NCBI RefSeq assembly: GCF_000155595.1
Contig: NZ_DS989904.1
Coordinates: forward strand, 3,213,720 to 3,277,719
Direction: 5' to 3'
DNA: 64,000 bases
Source: Synechococcus sp. PCC 7335
GTDB lineage: Bacteria > Cyanobacteriota > Cyanobacteriia > Phormidesmidales > Phormidesmidaceae
Shown here: piece by piece, positions 9,270 to 19,631 of the stretch
Position numbering within the stretch: position 1 is the first letter of the stretch
How the letters are laid out: every line of letters starts with the position of its first letter
Translations under genes and position numbers: made by a program
The notes under the pieces: generated by a model
Told to the model about the DNA's origin: nothing
Seen by the model: the letters and a program-made list of their open reading frames with translations, nothing else
Databases searched by the model: none

Positions 9270-10277
9270 TCAAGCATTAATCGGCAGCCTGCAACCACTG
9301 GTCTGGTAGCGTTTGGGAGAGAGACCAACGCACTTTTTAAACGCGCCGCTAAAGGCAGTTGGGCTGGCATACCCGACTGCTGTGGCAACGGTCGCGACAG
9401 ATTGCCGTTGAGCAAGCAGCCGCCGCGCTTTTTTCATGCGCTGCTCAGTGAGATAGCCAAACACAGTAGTATCTAGCACTTGTCGAAATCCCCGTTTGAG
9501 GGTGCAGTCGTTTAGTCCAACGAGGTGAGCTAACTCCAAGAGCGAGGGTGGATTGACTAGGCGTTTCTGTAAAATCTCACAGGCGTAGTAAATACGGTCA
9601 ATATCAGTGGCAGAGAATGTGGCTGGATTAGACGGCCGACAGTGGCTAAGCTGCTCTAGCTGTAGAACCAGGATTTCTAGCACTTTGCTTTCCCAAAACA
9701 GCCACCGCGTTGGGCCTTGGTAAGGACAGTTTAAGAGCTGCTGAATCACCGTGTCGGTAGCTGCTGAGGTAGGCTGCATCTGATAAAATCGCGGTGAACC
9801 GGGTCGGGTGCTCTGGAGAAGCTGGACCAGTGGCTGAGGGAGAGAGGACTGTTGTGGCGCAATCAGCGTCTCGAAGAGATGAGCACTGATGTGAATGTCG
9901 AACTTGAGCACGCGCTCCCCCGCCTGCCAGAAGAACTTGCCACCCGTTGTACTATCCCAGTCAACCTCCAAAAAGTTGTGGTAGGCCGGGGTTTCTTCGC
10001 TGCGGTTGTGGCCAATGAGCATGAAGCTGAGTTCCATGCTTAAAGAAGGTTCGCAGGCTTGGCCACTGCCAACTTCTACCAAGAGGTCATCTTGAAGGGT
10101 GTAGTTGTCTATAAGAACGCTTAGGCCAGGGCGCAGGTTGACCTCTTGGCGATATCCACAGCTGCGATCGCTTTGATCTTGCAGCGGAATTGTCCAGGGC
10201 GATCGCATCGCTTCTGTCTGGATATCAACATCAGGATGCTGGCTCAAAAATTCAGGCACAGAAATCGACAACGTCAT
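9270..10277 (-). CDS. AraC-family regulator, PchR-like, set 1
   Basis: A 335-residue regulator. An N-terminal ligand-sensing region (about 1-215) precedes a C-terminal double helix-turn-helix (about 225-330; LNDCTLKRGFRQVLDTTVFG and VATAVGYASPTAFSGAFKK). This is the PchR type that binds a ferric siderophore and activates the neighbouring receptor. It lies directly upstream of receptor 1 on the same strand, with the tandem CGGA boxes between them. A strong Fur-box-like sequence begins 12 bp upstream of its ATG, suggesting iron repression of the activator itself. Confidence 0.9.
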   Translation of the reverse strand: MTLSISVPEFLSQHPDVDIQTEAMRSPWTIPLQDQSDRSCGYRQEVNLRPGLSVLIDNYTLQDDLLVEVGSGQACEPSLSMELSFMLIGHNRSEETPAYHNFLEVDWDSTTGGKFFWQAGERVLKFDIHISAHLFETLIAPQQSSLPQPLVQLLQSTRPGSPRFYQMQPTSAATDTVIQQLLNCPYQGPTRWLFWESKVLEILVLQLEQLSHCRPSNPATFSATDIDRIYYACEILQKRLVNPPSLLELAHLVGLNDCTLKRGFRQVLDTTVFGYLTEQRMKKARRLLAQRQSVATVATAVGYASPTAFSGAFKKCVGLSPKRYQTSGCRLPINA

Positions 10278-10289
10278 GGAAAGCAGCTC

Positions 10290-10309
10290 TAATGATATTC
10301 ATTGTCATC
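10290..10309. promoter_or_regulatory. Fur box upstream of AraC regulator 1
   Basis: TAATGATATTCATTGTCATC matches 13 of the 14 bases TAATGATAATCATT in the middle of the classic 19-bp Fur consensus, just upstream of the regulator start at 10277. Confidence 0.65.
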
Positions 10310-10424
10310 AGGATAGAGCATGATGTTGTGTATCTTGCATGCCCACATAGAAAATTCACTGATATTGAGATGCCTTTGAGCGAGGTGATCGTATTGAGCA
10401 TCTCAGACGTAATGTTTTATGTGT

Positions 10425-10859
10425 CTACTTCTGTAATACAACCAGCGTTCCAGCCAGCATCAAACCTGTACCTAGAATAGACTTCGTCGTTAGAGGCTCG
10501 CCGAAAAACACCGCCGAAAAAATTAAAATCAAAACCAACCCTGACTTATCGATAGGTGCAACTAATGATGCTGGGCCGAGCTGCAAAGCTCTGAAATAAC
10601 AAAGCCAGGAAAGTCCCGTAGCAGCCCCTGACAGCACCAAAAACAGCATTGACTTACGAGAAATATTCATCCACCCTCGCCACTCGCCTCTATGCCAAAC
10701 AATTCCCCAGGCCACCGCTAAAATTACCACCGTCCGAATAGCTGTCGCCAAATTAGAATTGACTGACTCCACGCCAGCCTTGGCAAAGATTGTAGTCAGC
10801 GCTGCAAACACCGCAGACAACAACGCAAAAATCCACCAGCTTTGTTCGGCATTCATCAT
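10425..10859 (-). CDS. EamA-type small membrane transporter (single-domain)
   Basis: About 144 residues, nearly all hydrophobic (four to five segments) and matching one EamA/DMT repeat ([18 protein letters not shown] near the start; [22 protein letters not shown]). Single-repeat members act as dimers; the substrate is unknown. I place the start at the ATG at 10859, which overlaps the stop of the fecE-like gene as ATGA; the frame stays open further upstream. It is the last gene of the fecC-fecD-fecE-like operon, so a link to metallophore or precursor movement is possible but unproven. Confidence 0.8.
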   Translation of the reverse strand: MMNAEQSWWIFALLSAVFAALTTIFAKAGVESVNSNLATAIRTVVILAVAWGIVWHRGEWRGWMNISRKSMLFLVLSGAATGLSWLCYFRALQLGPASLVAPIDKSGLVLILIFSAVFFGEPLTTKSILGTGLMLAGTLVVLQK

Positions 10860-11665
10860 ACGCCTACACCCACTGCGACCTTTCTCCCAATCGGAATACA
10901 CAGCGGCGTTCCAGCGACCGGGTCCGCAATGATTTTACAGTCTAAATTGAATACTTCCTTCACGAGGGTTGATGTCATCACCGTGTAAGGATCTCCCTGC
11001 GCGAAGATCCCACCCGCTTTCATTGCCACCAGATGATCCGCGTAGCGACAGGCTTGGTTAAGCTCGTGCAGCACCATTACAATCGTGCGTTCTTCTCGCT
11101 GATTGAGTTCGTATAACAAATCCAATACTTCGATTTGATGAGCGAGATCAAGAAACGTCGTCGGCTCATCTAGCAGCAGAATTTGCGTGTTTTGAGCCAG
11201 TATCATAGCAATCCAAGCTCGCTGTCTTTGCCCGCCAGACAAGCTATCTACAGGCCGGTTCGATAAATCTTGCAGTTCAGTAGTCGCTAGCGCGGCTTCT
11301 ACCTGTTGTTCGTCTTCCCGGCTCCATTGTTTTAGCCAACTCTGATGTGGATAGCGTCCTTGTGCGACGAGTTCTCGTACGGTTAATCCTTCAGGCGCAG
11401 AGGGGCCTTGGGGCAAGAGTCCCATTTGTCTTGCAACCGCTTTTGTCGAGAGCTTGGCAATAGAAGTGTTATCGAGATAAACAAACCCGTGTGCAGGCTT
11501 GAGCAGTCTGCCGAGTCCTTTTAACAACGTGGATTTACCGCAGCCATTGGGTCCGACAAGCGCCGTAATCTTGCCAGAGGGAATCGCGATATCTAGCGTG
11601 TCGATAATGGTTTTACCGTCGTAGCCCAAGGTGAGCTTCTGAGTTGTGAGTGCAGAGGTTGTCAT
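10856..11665 (-). CDS. fecE: Iron-siderophore ABC transporter ATP-binding protein
   Basis: About 269 residues with all ABC motifs: Walker A (GPNGCGKST), signature (LSGGQRQR), Walker B ([12 protein letters not shown]) and a His switch (VMVLHE). It powers the FecCD-type permease encoded just upstream. The start is the ATG at 11665, overlapping the permease stop by 4 bp (ATGA); the frame continues upstream as a non-homologous extension. The symbol denotes the family; the substrate is a ferric siderophore by context, not necessarily citrate. Confidence 0.9.
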   Translation of the reverse strand: MTTSALTTQKLTLGYDGKTIIDTLDIAIPSGKITALVGPNGCGKSTLLKGLGRLLKPAHGFVYLDNTSIAKLSTKAVARQMGLLPQGPSAPEGLTVRELVAQGRYPHQSWLKQWSREDEQQVEAALATTELQDLSNRPVDSLSGGQRQRAWIAMILAQNTQILLLDEPTTFLDLAHQIEVLDLLYELNQREERTIVMVLHELNQACRYADHLVAMKAGGIFAQGDPYTVMTSTLVKEVFNLDCKIIADPVAGTPLCIPIGRKVAVGVGV

Positions 11666-12750
11666 GGGCGATCGCGAATGAGTAAATACAAGAAATAAGG
11701 CGCACCAATCACCGCTGTGACAATGCCACAAGGCAGCTCAATCGGCGCAAACAACAGTCTGCCAATCAGATCTGCAATAACCACAACCAGACCACCTGTC
11801 AATGCTGCGACAGGCAACAGTCCCTCATGAGAAGGGCCAACCAGCTGCCTTGCAATATGAGGAGACATCAGTCCAACAAATCCAATGGTCCCGGCTGTGG
11901 CCACCGCCGCACCAGAGAGTGCAACCGCACTGAGCAACAGCCAGCCTCGTTGCCATTCAATCCGGCTACCGAGCGACTTGGCTACCTCGTCACCCATCTG
12001 CAAAGCATTTAGCTCCCGGCTTTGCACCAAAGAAAACAGACCAAAAACAATTAGCCAGGGTGCAAACGCAATCACTTGCGCCCAGCTGCGCCCGTACACA
12101 CTACCCGCCAGCCACACCAGAGCCTGACTCACATCGTAGATATTGCCAAAAGTCACCATCAGATCTGTCAGCGCGATCGCCACAAAGCTCAACCCAATCC
12201 CGACTAAAACAAGCCGGACGGGAGAACTCCCTCCTTGCCAAGCCACCAGATAAATCAAAATGGCAACGCTCAACGCGCCGCCCATCGCAGCTAGCGGCAG
12301 CAGACTAATCGGCACAGCAGGAAAAACAACAATCAGGCTGACCGCAGCCAAAGCCGCGCCCGAATTAAAGCCGATGATGTCAGGTGATGCCAGCGGATTG
12401 CGAGAGATCGCCTGAGTGAGCGTACCGGCAATTGCCAACCCGACACCGACCCCCCAAGCCACCAGTGTCCGAGGTAGCCGCAACGTATTCACAATGAAGG
12501 CATAGTCAGCATTGTCAGTTGGCAATCCAAACACCGTCCGGACCACATCCAGCGGTGGCACCGGATACTCTCCTTGCCCAACACTCCAAACCATCGCCGC
12601 CAGCGTGACAACAATCAGCCCCAGCAAAATGCCGGGAACCCGCTTGTCTAATCGTAAGGAGAGCTGATTAGTGCGAAAAACCAACCACTGCTTATTCTTT
12701 CCAGCAGTGTCCAAAGAAGTGTATTCAACCTGAGGCTTTACAGAATTCAT
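11662..12750 (-). CDS. fecD: FecCD-family siderophore permease subunit 2
   Basis: A 362-residue protein. After a cytoplasmic N-terminus of about 35 residues come roughly ten membrane segments with FecCD signatures ([59 protein letters not shown]). It forms a heterodimeric importer with the preceding permease and the ATPase. It begins 1 bp after the stop of the upstream permease gene, with ATGA coupling to fecE. Confidence 0.9.
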   Translation of the reverse strand: MNSVKPQVEYTSLDTAGKNKQWLVFRTNQLSLRLDKRVPGILLGLIVVTLAAMVWSVGQGEYPVPPLDVVRTVFGLPTDNADYAFIVNTLRLPRTLVAWGVGVGLAIAGTLTQAISRNPLASPDIIGFNSGAALAAVSLIVVFPAVPISLLPLAAMGGALSVAILIYLVAWQGGSSPVRLVLVGIGLSFVAIALTDLMVTFGNIYDVSQALVWLAGSVYGRSWAQVIAFAPWLIVFGLFSLVQSRELNALQMGDEVAKSLGSRIEWQRGWLLLSAVALSGAAVATAGTIGFVGLMSPHIARQLVGPSHEGLLPVAALTGGLVVVIADLIGRLLFAPIELPCGIVTAVIGAPYFLYLLIRDRP

Positions 12751-12751
12751 A

Positions 12752-13771
12752 TCAACGCCTCACCTGAGAACGCACCAAATAAACAAAAAACGGTGCACCT
12801 AAAATCGGCATCACAATTCCCACTGGTAGCTCCTGCGGCTGAATAACTAACCTTGCAACAACATCTGCCAACAACAACAAGCTCGCCCCTGCCACGGCAG
12901 AATAGGGCAGCGTCCAGCGATAGTCTGCCCCCGTCCAAAATCTCACAACGTGCGGCACAATCAACCCTAGAAAGCCGATCGGCCCTGCGATCGCCACCGA
13001 CCCACCTGCCAGCAGCACAATACTCACTGCCGCAAGCCCCTTTATCCAGAGCGTATTCTGCCCTAATCCTTGCGCTGTCTCTTCTCCCAGGCTTAGCGTC
13101 GTCAGCTGCTTTCCCATCACTAACCCCAAACAGAGACCTACGGCTAAGTAAGGCAAAACCTGTACAACGAGATCCATATCTCGCCCAGCCACTGACCCTG
13201 CTAGCCAAAAGCGAATCTCTTCCAACGTCCGCTGAGAGAGAATTAGCATCGCCGTCGTGAGTGAAGAAACGAGCGCCGTTAAAGCCGCACCTGCAATCGT
13301 TAAATTCAGTGGCGTTAATCCACCTCTCCCTAGAGATCCCAATACATAGACCGTAACAGCAGCCACCGCCGCGCCGACTAGGGCGAACACCGCATACAAG
13401 CTGAGCGAACTCGTGTTGAGCCAGAAAACGCTTAGCACCACTGCAAACGCAGCACCTGAATTGATGCCTAAGATCCCCGGTTCAGCGAGTGGATTGCGAG
13501 TGAGTCCTTGCATAAGAGCGCCGGCTACTGCGATCGCTGAACCCACAAGCAGCGCCGTCAGTGACCGAGGAATTCGCACCGTGCGAATAATCAAGTGCTC
13601 AGTCGATCCATCCGGTGCGATCAGCGCCCGATAGACCTCCCCAGGGCCAATATCTGCAACGCCCAGAGCAATGCTCGCGACTAAGCAGCCTAAAAGAAGA
13701 ACGATTCCTAAGAGCAGTCCCACCGATAGCAGCGCCTGAGACGAATTTCGCCAAATAGTCTGAGCTGACAC
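12752..13771 (-). CDS. fecC: FecCD-family siderophore permease subunit 1
   Basis: A FecCD permease with about nine to ten membrane segments ([56 protein letters not shown]). I prefer the GTG at 13771 (VSAQTIWRN). The frame extends to a GTG at 13825, but the extra 18 codons overlap a Fur-like site at 13788-13805 that is better read as promoter DNA. First gene of the fecC-fecD-fecE-eamA operon and the only complete siderophore importer in the window, so it probably serves all three receptor sets. Confidence 0.88.
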   Translation of the reverse strand: MSAQTIWRNSSQALLSVGLLLGIVLLLGCLVASIALGVADIGPGEVYRALIAPDGSTEHLIIRTVRIPRSLTALLVGSAIAVAGALMQGLTRNPLAEPGILGINSGAAFAVVLSVFWLNTSSLSLYAVFALVGAAVAAVTVYVLGSLGRGGLTPLNLTIAGAALTALVSSLTTAMLILSQRTLEEIRFWLAGSVAGRDMDLVVQVLPYLAVGLCLGLVMGKQLTTLSLGEETAQGLGQNTLWIKGLAAVSIVLLAGGSVAIAGPIGFLGLIVPHVVRFWTGADYRWTLPYSAVAGASLLLLADVVARLVIQPQELPVGIVMPILGAPFFVYLVRSQVRR

Positions 13772-13787
13772 TAAGCGCTCACTCTCA

Positions 13788-13805
13788 CTAATGATAAGTA
13801 TTCTC
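13788..13805. promoter_or_regulatory. Fur-box-like site upstream of fecC
   Basis: On the gene strand the site reads GAGAATACTTATCATTAG, about 13 of 19 positions of the classic Fur consensus. It lies 17 bp upstream of the preferred GTG start. Confidence 0.5.
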
Positions 13806-13994
13806 GCTAATGATATGACGATCACGCTTTTCTATCAAGGCCATCATTCAACCGCAATTCGTAAAAAGAAACCTCTCTACAATGCAGATACCTTGTTACT
13901 ACATTCAAGCTTTTTCCGTATAGGAGCCAAAATACTCCGGCGATGATTCCTTCAGGGTGACAGCATTGATTTACACTGCGGTTCGGGTGAGTCA

Positions 13995-15809
13995 ATGCTC
14001 CTTGTGGCTGCAACAAAACAGAGCTATCGAAAATTTTTGATTACCTATCTGTTGCCGCAGCGGGGTCGGGTGGTTGGGTTGGCGATCGCGCTGCTCAGTA
14101 ACATTGCTCTACAGCTCGTCAATCCTCAAATCTTGCGCTACTTCATCGATACAGCGGTTGGTGGAGGCGCTCAATCACGCTTGATCATAGCGGCGTTGGG
14201 ATTCATGGCGATCGCACTTATCCAACAAAGCTTGAAAATCGTCGCGACTGCTCTTAGTGAAACGATTGCCTGGAGCGCGACCAACCGACTTCGCATCGAT
14301 CTAGTGCAGCACTGTCTTCAGCTTGATTTAGCCTTTAATCACGCACACACTCCCGGCGAACTTACTGAGCGAGTAGATGGTGATGTAGATGCACTCTCCC
14401 ATTTTTTCTCTCAGTTTGTACTGCAGATAGTGGGTAACCTGCTGTTGGTCGTCGGCGTCTTAGTGATGCTGTGGCGAGAAGATTGGCGAGCAGGTATGAG
14501 CCTTAGCGTATTTGCTGCCGTTGCATTAGGTGTTTTGAGCTGGTTACAAACGCTAGCTGTTGAGCCCTGGCGTAAGTATCGGCAGGTCAGCGCTGAATTT
14601 TATGGTTTTGTAGGAGAGTATCTGAGCGGATTGGAAGATATTCGCGCGAATGGTGCAGTGGGCTATGTGATGCAGCGCTGCTATCGCATGTTGAGAGTTT
14701 GGCTGAAGGCTTTTCACGGGGCTAGGTTTACAAGTACCCTACTGTGGGGGACAACGGTGGGCTTGTTCTCTATGGGGACAGCGATCACACTCGCGTTAGG
14801 TGCCTATTTGTGGAGTCGCGGCGCCATTACGATTGGCACCGTTTATCTGTTGTATTATTACGCAACGTTGCTAGAAGAACCCATAGAAAGCATTCGAGAA
14901 GAACTAGAACAGTTTCAACAAGCAGCAGCTAGCTTTGAACGCATTCAAGACTTGTTTCAGCAACGAAGTCGTTTGCGCTTGGCCTATTCACGTTTAGACA
15001 AGCAGGCTGTATTACCGAAAGGCCCATTGTCAGTAAAGTTTGAGGCCGTTCAGTTTGGATACAGAACAGAGCCAACGCTAAAAAACATAACGTTTGAACT
15101 TCCGGCAAGTCAGACGCTAGGCATATTAGGACGTACGGGCAGCGGTAAAAGTACAATTGCTCGGCTGTTATTACGGCTATATGATATCCAGCAAGGTGCG
15201 ATTTGTTTGAGTGACGTCAATATCGCTGAGATTGCGCCAAACTCACTTTCTCGCTATGTAGTTCTAGTCACTCAAGACGTACAGCTTTTTCAAACGACGG
15301 TCCGTAACAATCTCACCTTTTTCAATTCTCATGTTTCAGATGAACAAATATTAGAAACGCTAGATTATCTGGGCTTAACGCCATGGTTAGAGAGTCTACC
15401 GCAAGGATTATATACAGAGCTGGGAGCTGATAGCAGTGGACTATCGGCAGGACAAGCTCAGCTGTTGGCGTTGGCGCGGGTCTTCTTGAAAGATGTCTTA
15501 GAAGATGTCGGGCTGGTGATATTAGATGAGGCATCTTCCAGGTTAGATCCGACAACGGAAGTTTTAGTGGAGCAAGCTGTGGACAGACTTTTGTGTACTA
15601 GCGGAGCCACTACAGCGACGCATCGTCGTACTGGCATCATTATTGCGCACCGACTGAAAACAATTATGCGAGCAGACCAGATATTGATTCTAGAGCAGGG
15701 ACAGGTGGTTGAGTATGGTGATCGCATCGTCCTCATGCAAAATCCTTACTCGCGCTTCTCACAGCTACTCAAGGCTAATTCAGCCTCATTGCCAAACCAA
15801 TTTGCTTGA
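13995..15809 (+). CDS. ABC exporter (TMD-NBD fusion), putative siderophore export, copy 1
   Basis: A 604-residue half-transporter: six-segment ABC exporter domain (about 20-310) then an ATPase with Walker A (GRTGSGKST, near residue 379), signature (LSAGQ) and Walker B (LVILDEASSRLD). It is divergent from the fecC operon and followed by AraC regulator 2, receptor 2 and binding protein 2. Export of a siderophore or its precursor is inferred from this setting; lipid or peptide export is possible. A second exporter at 26692 takes a similar place beside set 3. Confidence 0.85.
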   Translation: MLLVAATKQSYRKFLITYLLPQRGRVVGLAIALLSNIALQLVNPQILRYFIDTAVGGGAQSRLIIAALGFMAIALIQQSLKIVATALSETIAWSATNRLRIDLVQHCLQLDLAFNHAHTPGELTERVDGDVDALSHFFSQFVLQIVGNLLLVVGVLVMLWREDWRAGMSLSVFAAVALGVLSWLQTLAVEPWRKYRQVSAEFYGFVGEYLSGLEDIRANGAVGYVMQRCYRMLRVWLKAFHGARFTSTLLWGTTVGLFSMGTAITLALGAYLWSRGAITIGTVYLLYYYATLLEEPIESIREELEQFQQAAASFERIQDLFQQRSRLRLAYSRLDKQAVLPKGPLSVKFEAVQFGYRTEPTLKNITFELPASQTLGILGRTGSGKSTIARLLLRLYDIQQGAICLSDVNIAEIAPNSLSRYVVLVTQDVQLFQTTVRNNLTFFNSHVSDEQILETLDYLGLTPWLESLPQGLYTELGADSSGLSAGQAQLLALARVFLKDVLEDVGLVILDEASSRLDPTTEVLVEQAVDRLLCTSGATTATHRRTGIIIAHRLKTIMRADQILILEQGQVVEYGDRIVLMQNPYSRFSQLLKANSASLPNQFA

Positions 15810-15822
15810 CGGCAGCTGTAGT

Positions 15823-15840
15823 CAGGAACTATTCTCAATA
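15823..15840. promoter_or_regulatory. Fur-like palindrome upstream of AraC regulator 2
   Basis: CAGGAACTATTCTCAATA is nearly the reverse complement of the site at receptor 1. It lies in the short gap between the ABC exporter and the second AraC gene, 44 bp before its ATG. Confidence 0.5.
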
Positions 15841-15884
15841 GAAGCTCCCTAGTCAACCCTGTCTTCACCTAAGCTAGCAATCGT

Positions 15885-16898
15885 ATGGCCATTAAAATCT
15901 CCCGTGCAGATTACGATTTACTTTGGCAACAGGCAAATCCATCACTCAAAATGTCTGAAGAGAATGATTTTTTCGAGGTGCGATCGCTTGCTCCCGAACA
16001 GATAGGTCAGGGCTACATCCAAAAGATTCAGTGGTCCGGCATCGAGCTGATGATTTTTAATTACCGTCTCCACGATGATTTGTTTGTAAAAACAAAAGCG
16101 CACCACACGAGCGATCCGTGCCGCGAGATTGGGTTCAACCTATCCGGTAATCGCTGCGGAAAACACACAGGTGAAAGCTTTATTGAGTGGGGACACAATG
16201 AGTATGACAGCGATACAGAATGGACGTCTGTTACCTATGCCAATGACGAGATTCGAAAGGTAGACATTCACTTAAACTCGTCCGAATCCTTAACACAGAC
16301 AGTTTCGGACACATTAAACCGATTACCCAGGGCTATCTCTCAAAAAGTTACAACAGGAAGCTACACTGAGGAAATCAACAGAATCACACCCGCGATGCGA
16401 GTGGCTTTAGAGCAGATTTTTTGCTGTCCCTTTCAGGGTAAAACTAAGCAGCTTTATTTGGAGAGCAAGTGTCTGGAGCTGATTGCGCTCAAGTTAGAAC
16501 AGATTCAAGGGATTCACACACAAAGCAATGCCGCTGTTCTAGGACCAGATGACATTGAACGTATTTATCTCGCCGAAAATATTCTCACTCAAGAGATAGA
16601 AAATCCACCTTCGCTAGTCTTACTCGCCAAAAGAGTGAAACTCAATGAGCATAAGCTCAAAGTCGGCTTTCGGCAGGTGTTCGACACAACCGTATTTGGC
16701 TACTTACACCGGTACCGTATGGAAAAAGCTCGCCAGTTGCTAGACCAGCAGCGAATGAATGTGAAAGAAGTTTCTAGGGCCGTAGGATATGCAAATCAAA
16801 GCCGATTTGCGGTTGCTTTTCGCAGAGAGTTTGGAATCAATCCTAAGGCTTATTTCCTTAGCCGCCGATCCGGTTGGGGCGAAAAACGATCCGGTTGA
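15885..16898 (+). CDS. AraC-family regulator, PchR-like, set 2
   Basis: A 337-residue paralogue of the other two AraC regulators here. The sensor region covers about 1-225 and the C-terminal HTH pair about 230-330 (LNEHKLKVGFRQVFDTTVFG; VGYANQSRFAVAFRREFG). Probably activates receptor 2 when the cognate ferric siderophore binds. The 3' end of the gene overlaps the tandem CGATCCGGTTG boxes, so operator sequence is embedded in its last codons. Confidence 0.9.
   Translation: MAIKISRADYDLLWQQANPSLKMSEENDFFEVRSLAPEQIGQGYIQKIQWSGIELMIFNYRLHDDLFVKTKAHHTSDPCREIGFNLSGNRCGKHTGESFIEWGHNEYDSDTEWTSVTYANDEIRKVDIHLNSSESLTQTVSDTLNRLPRAISQKVTTGSYTEEINRITPAMRVALEQIFCCPFQGKTKQLYLESKCLELIALKLEQIQGIHTQSNAAVLGPDDIERIYLAENILTQEIENPPSLVLLAKRVKLNEHKLKVGFRQVFDTTVFGYLHRYRMEKARQLLDQQRMNVKEVSRAVGYANQSRFAVAFRREFGINPKAYFLSRRSGWGEKRSG
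16866..16897. promoter_or_regulatory. Tandem CGATCCGGTTG boxes, 21-bp period
   Basis: An 11-bp perfect direct repeat at 16866-16876 and 16887-16897, again with 21-bp period. On the opposite strand each contains CGGAT, aligning with the CGGA(A/T) cores of the boxes at receptors 1 and 3. It sits about 110 bp upstream of the receptor 2 start. Confidence 0.6.
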
Positions 16899-16943
16899 GT
16901 AGAATTTTACGCACTGGATATATTTCATTTGTCTGTAACCTAT

Positions 16944-16962
16944 TAGCAAGCATTCTCAATAG
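16944..16962. promoter_or_regulatory. Fur-like site upstream of receptor 2
   Basis: TAGCAAGCATTCTCAATAG shares the ATTCTCAATAG half with the site at 15823-15840. It lies 47 bp from the tandem boxes and 45 bp from the receptor ATG. Confidence 0.45.
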
Positions 16963-17006
16963 CGGCACTTTTCCGCTTTTGAGCGTAGGTGTGTGGAGCA
17001 AGAGAA

Positions 17007-19631
17007 ATGAAGTTGACAATAGGAAAAGAGCGTTTAACGGCTCGCAGATTAATAGATCTAGTGACGAGATCACTGCTCGGGGCAATGTTATGCATCGGCG
17101 TTGAAGCTATAAGCATTCGGTCTGCCTGGGCAAGCGAACAAAACCCGGGGGACTGGTTTGCACAGATCAGCGAGCCAACATCGCAAGAAATTACTGGTCT
17201 GCAGATTCTTGAGACAGACGCTGGCTTTGAGATTGTTTTAGTGACTGAAGGAAGCTTGCCTGCAGCGTCTGTTTCTACAGTTGGTAATGCTGTTGTGCTG
17301 GAGATTGCGGATGCTGTGCTGGCATTGTCAGAGGGCGATCGCTTTGAGGAGTTTAGCCCCGCAGAAGGGGTTGCGCTGGTGCAAGTGTCGAACACAGTGG
17401 GTGGTGTTGAAATTGCCATCACAGGCACAGATGCGCCGCCTGTTGTAGAGTCTAGCTCTGGGCCTCAAGGCTTCTCAGTCAGCGTGTTTCCGGGTGTTGC
17501 AATCACAGATAACACTTTGGAAGAGTCTTCAGAAGATGAAATCCAATTAACGGTTACGGCGACCCGCCGAGAAGAAACACTAGACGATATCCCAAGATCG
17601 GTTACCATTATCACCCGAGAAGACCTCGAAGCACAAACGGCACTCAGCCGCCGCAATGTTGAAGATATTTTGTCTCGGCTCATTCCAGGGGCTAGCCCAC
17701 CTTCTGGGAGAACGTTAGGAACGTTCAATCTGCGAGGGCAAGAGGTTAGCATTCTGATTGATGGCATCCCGCAGGATACTAATAGTAATGCAACGTTCTC
17801 TGCTCCCTTAGCAGGACTTGATCCTTCTACCATCGAGCGGATTGAAGTGGTGCGTGGTCCTAATGCTATCTTTGGCGGGCAGGCTATTGGCGGCGTGGTG
17901 AATATCATCACCCGTCAGCCTGCTGAAGATGAGCTTGTTCATACCACAGAACTCGGCATTAGCTCAGCGCTGACGAATGCCAATGAAGGCCAGGGGTACA
18001 CCGTATCTCAACAGATTTCAGGTAGAAGTGGAGCCGTTGATTTCACGGGCGGTGTTACCTTTGACTTTGTGGGACAGTCGTATGATGCAGAGGGCGATCG
18101 CGTTGGTGATGCTTTCAGCTTTGACAACACCCGCAGCCTGAATGGATTGTTGAATATAGGGGTCAACCTTAGCGAGCAAGAGCGCCTACAGCTTAGAGCA
18201 AACTACACCCAGTCCAGACGAGTATCCGACTTTGTTTCTGACGAAAGTATTGCTGACATTCCAGGAATACAAAAGGCGCGACTGATTCGCCGCCCGGATG
18301 GAACACAAATTATTGGCGCGGAAGACGACACCCGATTTGATAATACGAACATATCACTCAGCTACAGTGATGAAAATCTCTTTGGTAGTGAGTTTTTAGG
18401 ACAGCTGTATTACCGCTCCTATTCAACAGATGGTGGATTCCCGTCCGACAATCGGTTGTTTGGGGGGACCACTATCTCATTTCAGCGAGGCGAAACAGAG
18501 CAGTTTGGCACACGCCTACAGGTCGATACGCCTTTTAATGAGGAAGAAACTTTGAGCTTACTGTGGGGCTTAGACTATAGCCAGGACAGGATTTTTCAAA
18601 ACTCAGTATTCTTTGACACAGAGGAATTTGACAACAGCGGTGGCCTAATTTTTCGGCAGACTGAAGAAGCCGCCTTTATTCCACCATACGACTTTAGTGA
18701 CTTGGGGCTATTTGCTCAGATGCAATGGGAGCCGACGGATCGGTGGACTCTCAACGGCGGCACTCGCTATGTGAATCTTCAGGCTAGCGTCGATGACTAT
18801 CAGGCGATTAGTCTCTTTAGCGAAGACCCCCCGAGAGATATTGAAGGGGGCAGTGTCAATGCTGACGGATTTGTTTTTAATGTCGGTACCGTATACGACT
18901 TTGCGGATAACGTGAGTGCATTTGCCAGCTTCGGACAAGGTTTTTCTTTTCCTGATTTAGGTCGTGTGCTCAGGCGACCTCCAGGTGAAATTGATAGCTT
19001 TGCCGACACGATTGATCTCAACTCGCCGGTTAGAGTAGATAATTACGAGCTAGGTATCAGAGGAAACTGGAACACTGTTCAAACTTCGCTAGCAGGCTTT
19101 TTTAACTATTCTGATTCAGGGTTTGATCTGTTGTTCAATGAGGACGGTACGCTACGGAATGTGCGTGCGCCTCGCCGGGTGTATGGGGTAGAAGGCACGG
19201 TAGACTGGCAGCCAGCTTCAAATTGGCGTTTAGGTAGCACGCTGTCGTGGCAAGAAGGTGAACTAGATGAAGACAATGACAGCGAGTTTTTAGCGTTTGA
19301 TAGTTTCACAATTTCACCGATAAAAGCAACTGCCTATATTGAAAATCAGACCACAACAAACTGGCGAAATCGCCTTCAGCTTTTGTATTCTGGCAATCGC
19401 AGTCGCGGCTTTGACGATGGTAACGATGGCGCACCCATTGACGCATATCTGACGGTAGATTTGCTGAGTACGCTAGATGTGGGCAATGGAGAAGTGAGCC
19501 TTGGCGTTCGCAACCTCTTTAATGCGCTTTATTTTCCAGTGGAGGCTCAGGCAGTCGCTCCCTTTTTCGACCCTGGAAACTATGCGGGTTCAGGCACTAG
19601 CCTAAGTCTTTCCTACAAATTCACATGGTAA
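17007..19631 (+). CDS. AMIN-domain TonB-dependent receptor, set 2
   Basis: An 874-residue receptor. The ATG at 17007 has GGAG about 10 bp upstream and gives a normal signal peptide ending near SAWA; a GTG at 16989 is less likely. AMIN domain about 60-165; TonB-box-like IQLTVTATR, then plug (about 190-310, with IERIEVVRGPNAIFGGQAIG), barrel and terminal Trp. The plug resembles the IutA/hydroxamate-type group more than receptors 1 and 3, which resemble each other, so it probably has a different ligand. Its stop overlaps the binding-protein gene. Confidence 0.92.
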   Translation: MKLTIGKERLTARRLIDLVTRSLLGAMLCIGVEAISIRSAWASEQNPGDWFAQISEPTSQEITGLQILETDAGFEIVLVTEGSLPAASVSTVGNAVVLEIADAVLALSEGDRFEEFSPAEGVALVQVSNTVGGVEIAITGTDAPPVVESSSGPQGFSVSVFPGVAITDNTLEESSEDEIQLTVTATRREETLDDIPRSVTIITREDLEAQTALSRRNVEDILSRLIPGASPPSGRTLGTFNLRGQEVSILIDGIPQDTNSNATFSAPLAGLDPSTIERIEVVRGPNAIFGGQAIGGVVNIITRQPAEDELVHTTELGISSALTNANEGQGYTVSQQISGRSGAVDFTGGVTFDFVGQSYDAEGDRVGDAFSFDNTRSLNGLLNIGVNLSEQERLQLRANYTQSRRVSDFVSDESIADIPGIQKARLIRRPDGTQIIGAEDDTRFDNTNISLSYSDENLFGSEFLGQLYYRSYSTDGGFPSDNRLFGGTTISFQRGETEQFGTRLQVDTPFNEEETLSLLWGLDYSQDRIFQNSVFFDTEEFDNSGGLIFRQTEEAAFIPPYDFSDLGLFAQMQWEPTDRWTLNGGTRYVNLQASVDDYQAISLFSEDPPRDIEGGSVNADGFVFNVGTVYDFADNVSAFASFGQGFSFPDLGRVLRRPPGEIDSFADTIDLNSPVRVDNYELGIRGNWNTVQTSLAGFFNYSDSGFDLLFNEDGTLRNVRAPRRVYGVEGTVDWQPASNWRLGSTLSWQEGELDEDNDSEFLAFDSFTISPIKATAYIENQTTTNWRNRLQLLYSGNRSRGFDDGNDGAPIDAYLTVDLLSTLDVGNGEVSLGVRNLFNALYFPVEAQAVAPFFDPGNYAGSGTSLSLSYKFTW

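Noticed and set aside
13772-13825. N-terminal extension of FecC from GTG 13825
   Set aside because: The extra residues are not family-like and the DNA looks like a Fur-controlled promoter.
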